In this document: piece after piece, positions 1-5,845 of the stretch | Position numbering within the stretch: position 1 is the stretch's first letter | Layout of the letters: each line of letters begins with the position of its first letter | Source of the DNA: DATKEK01 sp035512195 | GTDB lineage: Bacteria; Pseudomonadota; Gammaproteobacteria; Burkholderiales; Eutrophovitaceae | Length of the DNA stretch: 11,135 nucleotides | Direction: 5' to 3' | NCBI GenBank assembly: GCA_035512195.1 | Contig: DATKEK010000204.1 | Span: 1-11,135 of the forward strand | Position numbers and translations under genes: made by a program | The notes under the pieces: model-generated | Told to the model about the DNA's origin: nothing | What the model saw: the letters and a program-made list of their open reading frames with translations, nothing else | Databases searched by the model: none

Positions 1-774
1 ATGGTGGAGCGCATGGTGCGTTTCATTTATCGCCGCAGCGACCGCATCCTGATCCAGTCGCAGGCCTTTCGCGATCAGGTGCTGCGGTTGGGCGGTGCAG
101 ATGAGCGGATCGTTTATCTGCCCAACAGTGCCGAAGCGTTCTACAGGCCAGTCGAGGTGGAGCCCGATGCCGAAGAGCGAAAGCTCATGCCGGTAGGCTT
201 CCGCGTGGTGTTCGCCGGCAATATCGGCGCGGCGCAGAGCTTCGGCACGATCATCGAGGCGGCGACGTTGCTGCGCGACACACCCGAGATCCAGTGGATA
301 GTGCTGGGCGACGGGCGCATGCGGGAGTGGGCCGAGGCAGAAGTGGCGGCGCGCGGCTTGAAGGGCAGCGTGCGTTTTCTGGGGCGCTTCCCCCCGCAAA
401 CCATGCCACGATTCTTCGCGCTGGCAGACGCGCTGCTGGTGACGCTCCGGCGCGACCCGGTGTTCGCCATGACGGTCCCGAGCAAACTGCAGTCCTATCT
501 CGCCTGCGGCAGGCCGATCGTCGCGTCGCTGGACGGCGAGGGCGCGCGCGTGCTCGATGAAGCCGGCGCGGGGCTTACCTGCCCCGCCGACGATCCGCGT
601 GGGCTGGCTGCCGCCGTGCTGTCGATGTACCGCATGCCGGAGTCCGAACGCGAGCGAATGGGCGAACGGGGCCGGGCGTACTTTGAGGCTCAGTTCGAAC
701 GCGGTATTCTTCTGCAGCGCCTCGAACGCTGCATTCAAGAAACCATCGAAGACAACAGCCAATGCGCATCCTGA
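1..774 (+). CDS. Glycosyltransferase family 4 (WbuB-like), 5' end outside the window
   Basis: Transfers a sugar from a nucleotide donor onto the lipid-linked O-antigen intermediate at the cytoplasmic face of the inner membrane. The visible 257 residues are the C-terminal, donor-binding half of a GT-B fold: FAGNIG at 71-76, VLGDG at 101-105, FLGR at 126-129, and the donor-site segment VPSKLQSYLACGRPIVAS at 159-176, followed by the acidic DGEGARVLDE stretch. GT4 enzymes of this kind are usually about 400 residues, so roughly 140-150 N-terminal residues (the acceptor domain) should lie upstream; the ATG at base 1 is probably an internal Met. The stop overlaps the next gene by 13 bases, implying co-translation. 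Its place directly before a 6-deoxy-L-HexNAc pathway suggests it adds that L-sugar, as WbuB-type enzymes do for L-FucNAc. Family is firm; the donor is inferred from neighbours. Confidence 0.85.
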   Translation: MVERMVRFIYRRSDRILIQSQAFRDQVLRLGGADERIVYLPNSAEAFYRPVEVEPDAEERKLMPVGFRVVFAGNIGAAQSFGTIIEAATLLRDTPEIQWIVLGDGRMREWAEAEVAARGLKGSVRFLGRFPPQTMPRFFALADALLVTLRRDPVFAMTVPSKLQSYLACGRPIVASLDGEGARVLDEAGAGLTCPADDPRGLAAAVLSMYRMPESERERMGERGRAYFEAQFERGILLQRLERCIQETIEDNSQCAS

Positions 775-1625
775 TCCTCGGCGGCGACGGCATGCTGGGC
801 CATCGGCTGCTGCGCCACCTGCAACCCCGGCACGACGTTCGCGTAACTCTCCGCCAGGGATTGGGCACCTATGCCGCATCCGGACTGTTCCGGCACGGCA
901 ATTCGTATCCCGGCGTGGACGTGCGCAGCACGGATCAATTGATGGATGCTGTCGCGGACTTCGAGCCGGAAGCGATGGTGAACTGCGTCGGTATCGTCAA
1001 GCAGCGCGACGAAGCGAGGGCGAGTCTGCCGAGCATCCAGATCAACGCCCTGCTGCCGCACCGGCTGGCGCTGGTCGCCCGGGCCGCGCGCTGCCGGCTG
1101 GTGCACCTGAGCACGGATTGCGTTTTTTCCGGGCGTAAGGGCGGGTACACGGAGAACGACATCGCGGACGCGGAGGACCTTTACGGCCGCAGCAAGCTGC
1201 TGGGCGAGGTGGCCGAGCCGGGCTGTATCACACTCAGGACTTCGATCATCGGTCCGGAGCTTTCGCGCAAGACCGGGCTGCTGGAGTGGTTCATGGCACA
1301 ACGCGGCAAGAAGATCCCGGGGTTCCGGCGTGCGATCTATTCGGGCTTCACGACGCTGGAGATGTCGCGCATCATCGAGAAACTGCTGGTCGAGCATCCG
1401 CAGGCAAGCGGGCTGTACCACGTGTCCAGCGAGCCAATCTCCAAATACGACCTGCTGCAGAAAGTGAACGCTGCGCTGAAGTTGGGCACCACAATTGATC
1501 CGCAGGACGAGTTTGTCTGCGACCGCAGCCTCGATTCCTCGCGATTCCGGGAGGAGTTTTCATACCGGCCGCCGGCGTGGGATGCGATGATCTCCGAACT
1601 TGCCGACGAATTTCAACAGGACTGA
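762..1625 (+). CDS. RmlD-like SDR reductase for UDP-6-deoxy-4-keto-L-HexNAc (WbvR-like)
   Basis: Soluble extended short-chain dehydrogenase of 287 residues, resembling dTDP-4-dehydrorhamnose reductase RmlD. The N-terminal nucleotide-binding loop is GGDGMLG at 7-13, the active-site strand is STDCVFSG at 117-124, and the catalytic Tyr-x3-Lys is YGRSK at 141-145. The length is that of plain RmlD; the C-terminal cupin domain that brings WbjC/FnlB to about 370 residues is absent. Lying before a WbjB-type dehydratase and a WbjD-type epimerase, it most likely reduces the 4-keto intermediate. By analogy with the WbvB-WbvR-WbvD set of Vibrio cholerae O37 this would give UDP-L-RhaNAc, later epimerised to UDP-L-QuiNAc. 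The ATG lies inside the end of the GT4 gene and is the only start that keeps the complete Rossmann motif. A reductase for another 4-keto sugar nucleotide remains possible. Confidence 0.85.
   Translation: MRILILGGDGMLGHRLLRHLQPRHDVRVTLRQGLGTYAASGLFRHGNSYPGVDVRSTDQLMDAVADFEPEAMVNCVGIVKQRDEARASLPSIQINALLPHRLALVARAARCRLVHLSTDCVFSGRKGGYTENDIADAEDLYGRSKLLGEVAEPGCITLRTSIIGPELSRKTGLLEWFMAQRGKKIPGFRRAIYSGFTTLEMSRIIEKLLVEHPQASGLYHVSSEPISKYDLLQKVNAALKLGTTIDPQDEFVCDRSLDSSRFREEFSYRPPAWDAMISELADEFQQD
1618..1621 (+). promoter_or_regulatory. Shine-Dalgarno site of the dehydratase/epimerase gene
   Basis: AGGA, seven bases before the ATG at 1629, placed over the last codons of the preceding reductase gene. 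It supports 1629 as the start and tight translational linkage of the two genes. Confidence 0.5.
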
Positions 1626-1628
1626 CAG

Positions 1629-2696
1629 ATGCTGTTTCAGGATAAGACCATACTGGTGACCGGCGGTACGGGGTCGATGGGAAAGACTTTCGTGTACCGC
1701 GCACTGAGCGGCACGCATGGCACCCCTCGCAAGGTCATCGTGTTCTCGCGCGACGAGGCGAAGCAGCACGAGATGCGCACCGCCTACCTGCACAAGGCGG
1801 TCACCACGGATGAGGTGATTTTCAACAACTTCCTAAACGTGCTGGAGTTCCGCATCGGCGACGTGCGCAACTTCGATGAGGTCTGTTCCGCGGTCAAGAG
1901 CGCCGATGTCGTCGTTAACGCGGCCGCGCTGAAGCAGGTGCCAACCTGCGAGTACTTTCCGCAGCAGGCGATCATGACCAACTGCATTGGTGCCTACAAC
2001 ATCGTGCGGGCGATCGAAGAGAACAGCTATCCGGTGGATACGGTGATCGGAATCAGCACGGACAAGGCGTGCAAGCCGGTAAACGTGATGGGGATGAGCA
2101 AGGCGGTGCAGGAGCGCATTTTTATCGCGGCCAACATTCTCAACCCAAAGACGCGTTTCATCTGCGTGCGCTATGGCAACGTGCTGGCCTCGCGCGGCTC
2201 GGTCATTCCGTTGTTTCTGGACCAGATCCGCCACGGTGGGCCGGTCACGCTTACCGCGCCGGTGATGACGCGGTTTCTGCTGTCCCTGGAACAGGCGGTC
2301 GACACGGTGGTCACCGCACTGCAGGAGGCGCGCCGGGGGGAAACCTATGTTCCGAACGCGCCTTCGGCAACGGTGGAGAACCTGGCGCGCGCGCTGATCG
2401 GCAAGCGCAAGATCGCCACCAAAATCACCGGTGTGCGGCCCGGCGAAAAGATGCACGAAATCATGATATCGGAAGAGGAGGTGCATCACTGCGTGCGCCG
2501 CGGCAATTACTACGCCATCCGCCCGATGCTGCCCGAATTGCGTGAGGGAGTGCCAGACGAACCCAACGCGCTTGAACGGGAGTTCAGCTCCGCGGACAAC
2601 GTGCTGGACCTGAAGGGCACGATCGAGCTTCTCCACGGTAACCGGCTGTTGCCGGAGGACGTGGTAGAGGGCTCCGAAGCAGAGCTGCTGCGATAG
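1629..2696 (+). CDS. wbjB: UDP-GlcNAc 4,6-dehydratase/epimerase, WbjB/FnlA/CapE type
   Basis: First enzyme of 2-acetamido-2,6-dideoxy-L-hexose synthesis: it dehydrates UDP-GlcNAc at C4/C6 and epimerises at C5 (and C3) to give the 4-keto L-sugar. It is a soluble NAD(P)-dependent SDR of the polysaccharide-biosynthesis/CapD family. Visible motifs are GGTGSMG at 12-18, SRDEAKQHEMR at 40-50, GDVR at 77-80, NAAALKQVP at 97-105, STDKA at 143-147, RYGNVLASRGS at 181-191, and GVRPGEKMHE at 268-277. The usual catalytic Tyr of Tyr-x3-Lys is replaced by Met (M154, K158), as I recall for CapE and the CapD/WbpM group, so this is a subfamily trait and not a lesion. At 355 residues it is slightly longer than the roughly 345 usual; the extra length may sit near 54-71. 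It starts four bases after the reductase stop. The alternative name WbvB would apply if the product is L-QuiNAc. Confidence 0.9.
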   Translation: MLFQDKTILVTGGTGSMGKTFVYRALSGTHGTPRKVIVFSRDEAKQHEMRTAYLHKAVTTDEVIFNNFLNVLEFRIGDVRNFDEVCSAVKSADVVVNAAALKQVPTCEYFPQQAIMTNCIGAYNIVRAIEENSYPVDTVIGISTDKACKPVNVMGMSKAVQERIFIAANILNPKTRFICVRYGNVLASRGSVIPLFLDQIRHGGPVTLTAPVMTRFLLSLEQAVDTVVTALQEARRGETYVPNAPSATVENLARALIGKRKIATKITGVRPGEKMHEIMISEEEVHHCVRRGNYYAIRPMLPELREGVPDEPNALEREFSSADNVLDLKGTIELLHGNRLLPEDVVEGSEAELLR

Positions 2697-2698
2697 CC

Positions 2699-2703
2699 GG
2701 GAG
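2699..2703 (+). promoter_or_regulatory. Shine-Dalgarno site of the 2-epimerase gene
   Basis: GGGAG, six bases before the ATG at 2710, in the 13-base gap after the dehydratase stop. The good spacing fixes the start at 2710. Confidence 0.55.
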
Positions 2704-2709
2704 TACGAC

Positions 2710-3837
2710 ATGAAGGTTGCAACCATCGTCGGGACCCGGCCGGAAGTCATCAAGCTCTCTCGGGTCATCGCGGAGCTGGATGCCTGCTGCGAGCACGTGT
2801 TGATCCACACCGGACAGAACTACGACTACACCCTGAACCAGGTGTTCTTCGACCAGCTCGCAATCCGCAAGCCGGACTATTTCCTGGAGGTCGCCGGGGA
2901 GAATCTCGGCGAAACCATCGGCAACGTCATTGCGCGCTCGTACGACGTGCTGCTTGCCGAGGCCCCGGATGCGCTGTTGCTGCTGGGCGATACCAACAGC
3001 TGCCTTTCGGTGATTTCGGCAAAGCGGCTCAAGATCCCGGTGTTCCACATGGAGGCGGGCAACCGCTGCTTCGACGAGCGGGTGCCGGAAGAGATCAACC
3101 GGCGCATGATCGATCACGCAAGCGATATCAATCTACCCTATACCGAGCACGCGCGGCGGTATCTGCTTGCGGAGGGTTTGCGGCCGGATACCGTGATCAA
3201 GACTGGCTCGCCGATGCGGGAGGTGTTGAATTACTACCGGTCGGGGATTGAATCGAGCGACGCAATGACGCGGCTCGGGCTACAGCCACACGCTTATCTC
3301 CTGGTTAGCGCGCATCGGGAAGAGAACGTCGACGATTCTAGAAATTTGCGCGATCTGCTGGATACGCTGCGCGCGCTGTACGACAAACACCGGATGCCGG
3401 TAATCGTTTCCACGCATCCGCGCACGCGCAAACGGCTGGACGAACTCGGGATCGGCGGCAACGATGCAGGGGTGAGGTTTATCGAAGCGCTCGGCTTTCT
3501 CGATTATGTGAATCTCGAGATGAACGCCGGGTGTGTGCTGTCGGACAGCGGCACGATCACCGAGGAGTCCTCGATACTGGGTTTCCCTGCGGTGACGATC
3601 CGCCAGGCGCACGAACGCCCGGAGGGCATGGACGAGGGCACGCTGATCATGTGCGGGCTCAAACGCGACCGGGTGCTCGAAGCGGTCGATACGGTTGTGC
3701 GGCAGCATGCGGGCGGGGAGCGCGCATTCCGGATGGTGCCGGACTATGAGCCGGACAACGTGTCGAAGAAAGTCGTCCGGCACATCCTCAGCTATACCGA
3801 TTACGTCAATCGCGTGGTGTGGCGCAAGCAGCTGTAG
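2710..3837 (+). CDS. wbjD: UDP-HexNAc 2-epimerase of the WecB family, WbjD/FnlC type
   Basis: Non-hydrolysing 2-epimerase of 375 residues, close to the full WecB-family length. Motifs in order: GTRPE at 8-12, HTGQNYD at 33-39, GDTN at 93-96, MEAGNRCFDERVPEEINR at 114-131, SAHREEN at 200-206, STHPRTR at 234-240, SDSGTITEES at 278-287 and RQAHERPEGMD at 298-308. The conserved acidic and His residues used by WecB to move the proton at C2 (D94, E115, E127/E128, H202) appear to be present. The MEAGNRCFD and RQAHERPEGMD segments look like the WbjD/FnlC/CapG branch and not general WecB. In this operon it would act last, inverting C2 of the reduced L-sugar: UDP-L-RhaNAc to UDP-L-QuiNAc, or UDP-L-PneNAc to UDP-L-FucNAc in the alternative pathway. 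Which substrate it takes cannot be read from sequence alone. Confidence 0.9.
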   Translation: MKVATIVGTRPEVIKLSRVIAELDACCEHVLIHTGQNYDYTLNQVFFDQLAIRKPDYFLEVAGENLGETIGNVIARSYDVLLAEAPDALLLLGDTNSCLSVISAKRLKIPVFHMEAGNRCFDERVPEEINRRMIDHASDINLPYTEHARRYLLAEGLRPDTVIKTGSPMREVLNYYRSGIESSDAMTRLGLQPHAYLLVSAHREENVDDSRNLRDLLDTLRALYDKHRMPVIVSTHPRTRKRLDELGIGGNDAGVRFIEALGFLDYVNLEMNAGCVLSDSGTITEESSILGFPAVTIRQAHERPEGMDEGTLIMCGLKRDRVLEAVDTVVRQHAGGERAFRMVPDYEPDNVSKKVVRHILSYTDYVNRVVWRKQL

Positions 3838-4817
3838 AAATCCCTGTCGGTGACGATCGGCCGCGCGTGCTGGTCACCGGTGCAACCGGATTTGTCGGCA
3901 GCGCATTGTGCGCGGCGCTGGAGCAGGGCGGTGTTGCGTATCGGAGGGCGCTGAGATCCGGTGCGAGTGCGCATGCGGAAGATGCGGTGGTCGGCAAGAT
4001 CGGGCCGGATACGGACTGGCGCGCCGCTCTGGAAAATGTCACGGTGGTCGTGCACCTGGCGGCAAGGACGCATGTCATGCGCGAGTCGGCTGCCGATCCG
4101 CTCGCTGCTTACCGCGAGGTCAACGTCGAGGGTACGCGACGGCTGGCGGAAGCTGCGGCCGCTGCGGGCGTGCGGCGTTTCGTGTTTCTCTCCTCGATCA
4201 AGGTGAATGGCGAGCGCACCGACTTGCTGCCGTTCGGGGAAACGGACGCGCCGCACCCCGAGGATGCCTACGGAATCACCAAGCTCGAGGCGGAGCGGGT
4301 TCTGGGGCGGATCGCGGTGGAATCGGACATGGGCATGGGCGTCACGATCCTGCGGCCGCCGCTGGTCTACGGACCGGGGGTGAAGAGCAATTTCCTGGCG
4401 CTGATGCGCGCGGTGCGCAAAGGCGTGCCGCTGCCACTCGGATCGGTCGACAACCGTCGCAGCCTGGTCTACGTGGGCAATCTCGTGTCGGCGATCGTTG
4501 CTTGCCTGAATAACCATCGCGCGGCGGGGCAGACGTTTCTGGTGTCCGACGGCGAGGATCTGTCGACGCCGGCGCTGATCCGCCGTCTTGGCTCGGGGCT
4601 CGGCACGCGGCCGCGGGTCTACCCGTTTCCGGTATCACTGCTGCGATTCGCCGGAGCGCTGACCGGCAAGCGCGCGCAGGTTGCGCGGCTCACCGATTCG
4701 CTCCAGGTCGATAGCGCCAGGATCAGGCAGACACTGGGCTGGACGCCGCCGGTCACGGTCGAGCAGGGGCTGCTGGAAACAGCGCGGTGGTTCGCATCCC
4801 GAACGGATGTGAAGTGA
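3819..4817 (+). CDS. NAD-dependent epimerase/dehydratase, WbpV-like UDP-4-keto-HexNAc 4-reductase
   Basis: Extended SDR of 332 residues: GATGFVG at 21-27 (dinucleotide binding), AARTHV at 81-86, SSIKVNG at 125-131 (active-site Ser), YGITK at 141-145 (catalytic Tyr and Lys), RPPLVYGPG at 169-177 and a DNRRS segment at 211-215. These fit the WbpV/WreQ group, which reduces UDP-2-acetamido-2,6-dideoxy-D-xylo-4-hexulose to UDP-D-QuiNAc. It lies directly before the transferase and dehydratase genes that would use its product and supply its substrate. The start is uncertain. GTG 3819 lies inside the preceding gene (19-base overlap) without a clear ribosome site; the next candidate, GTG 3867, would begin immediately before the VTGATG loop and is unusually short. 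A UDP-galactose-type 4-epimerase or a D-FucNAc-forming reductase is the main alternative. Confidence 0.8.
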   Translation: MAQAAVEIPVGDDRPRVLVTGATGFVGSALCAALEQGGVAYRRALRSGASAHAEDAVVGKIGPDTDWRAALENVTVVVHLAARTHVMRESAADPLAAYREVNVEGTRRLAEAAAAAGVRRFVFLSSIKVNGERTDLLPFGETDAPHPEDAYGITKLEAERVLGRIAVESDMGMGVTILRPPLVYGPGVKSNFLALMRAVRKGVPLPLGSVDNRRSLVYVGNLVSAIVACLNNHRAAGQTFLVSDGEDLSTPALIRRLGSGLGTRPRVYPFPVSLLRFAGALTGKRAQVARLTDSLQVDSARIRQTLGWTPPVTVEQGLLETARWFASRTDVK

Positions 4818-4847
4818 CTTTCACGCCGAAACCGGAAGTCAGGCACT

Positions 4848-4853
4848 TATAAT
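4848..4853 (+). promoter_or_regulatory. Consensus -10 box (TATAAT) just before the initiating transferase gene
   Basis: An exact TATAAT in the 43-base gap 4818-4860. It ends seven bases before the GTG start at 4861, so transcription would begin at or next to the start codon and give a leaderless message. I see no convincing -35 hexamer at 15-19 bases upstream and no extended -10 TG, so promoter activity is only likely if other factors help. Confidence 0.4.
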
Positions 4854-4860
4854 TCGCCCG

Positions 4861-5844
4861 GTGAACGGGCTGCCCTATTCTACTTATCTCCTCGCTGCCG
4901 CGGTCGCAACGGTCGTATCGGGCATGCTGGTGCGGGTGCTGCTGGGTCTGCGCATCGCGCTCGACAATCCGAATCACCGTTCCCTCCACAGTTCTCCCAC
5001 GCCACGGACCGGCGGCATCGGGCTGCTGGCCGGCGTGCTGACCGGTGCCGTGGTCTCGACCGGTGCGGTGCATTCCGCGCTCTGGATCGCGCTTGCATTG
5101 GCGGCGCTGTCGCTGGTGGACGACCGCTGGAATTTGCCCGCGGCGGTGCGGCTTCTGGGGCACCTGGTTGCGGCAACGGTGTTTGTAATGATGCTGGCGG
5201 ACCGGCCCACGCTGATGCTGGTGCCCGTTCTGGTGCTCGCGATCGGCTGGATGACGAACCTCTACAACTTCATGGACGGCGCGGACGGGCTTGCCGGTGG
5301 GATGACGGTGTTCGGTTTCGGCGCCTTTGCGATGGCTGCGGGCATGCAGGGCCACGGCGAGATCGCGGCGCTCTCGCTGTGCGTGGCGGCCGCCGGCGTC
5401 GGGTTTCTGCTGTTCAATTTTCCGCCGGCGCGCATTTTCATGGGCGACGTCGGTTCGATCCCGGTCGGCTTTCTCGCGGGCGCGATCGGTCTGCTGGGCT
5501 GGCAAGAGGGTGTGTGGCCGGCGGTGTTTCCGCTGATCGTGTTTGCGCCATTCATCGTCGATGCCAGCGTGACGCTGGCGAAGCGTGCGCTACGCAGGGA
5601 GAAAGTCTGGCACGCGCACCGCGAGCATTACTATCAGCGCCTGATTCTGTGGGGCTGGTCGCACGGGCGCGCGGCGTTTGCGGAGTACGGGCTGATGGCG
5701 GTGTGCGCGGCTGCAGGTGTGTATGTCGTGTTCGCAGACCCTGCCGCACAGGCTGTCGTCGTTGCGATCCTGGGATTGCTGCTTCTCGTGCTGATGGTGC
5801 AGGTCGATCGGCGTAGGCCGTTGCAGCGTCCGGAGCGCGCGTGA
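4861..5844 (+). CDS. wbpL: Undecaprenyl-phosphate HexNAc-1-phosphate transferase, WbpL/WecA family
   Basis: Polytopic inner-membrane enzyme (327 residues, about ten hydrophobic segments) of the MraY/WecA superfamily that moves a sugar-1-phosphate from UDP-sugar to undecaprenyl phosphate, the first step of O-unit assembly. Family landmarks are DNPNHRSLH at 35-43 and PTPRTGGIG at 46-54, the Mg-binding DD at 87-88 (LVDDRWN), NFMDGADGLAGG at 136-147, FMGDVGS at 193-199, and the cytoplasmic HAHREHYYQR loop at 251-260. The last resembles the His-rich substrate loop of WbpL/WecA rather than the MraY signature. Between a WbpV-like reductase and a WbpM-like dehydratase, the likely donor is UDP-D-QuiNAc or UDP-D-FucNAc. 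The GTG start is chosen because it gives an N-terminus of normal length before the first loop; there is no good Shine-Dalgarno site, only the close -10 box at 4848. Confidence 0.9.
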   Translation: MNGLPYSTYLLAAAVATVVSGMLVRVLLGLRIALDNPNHRSLHSSPTPRTGGIGLLAGVLTGAVVSTGAVHSALWIALALAALSLVDDRWNLPAAVRLLGHLVAATVFVMMLADRPTLMLVPVLVLAIGWMTNLYNFMDGADGLAGGMTVFGFGAFAMAAGMQGHGEIAALSLCVAAAGVGFLLFNFPPARIFMGDVGSIPVGFLAGAIGLLGWQEGVWPAVFPLIVFAPFIVDASVTLAKRALRREKVWHAHREHYYQRLILWGWSHGRAAFAEYGLMAVCAAAGVYVVFADPAAQAVVVAILGLLLLVLMVQVDRRRPLQRPERA

Positions 5845-5845
5845 G

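Noticed and set aside
1833..2810. Open frame on the - strand (325 codons) opposite the dehydratase gene
   Set aside because: No motifs, biased composition, and fully covered by a well-recognised + strand enzyme.
4809..4824. Weak palindrome gtgaagtgactttcac at the end of the WbpV-like gene as a terminator or operator
   Set aside because: Only a short stem with a bulge, partly inside the coding sequence, and no T-run; not above chance.
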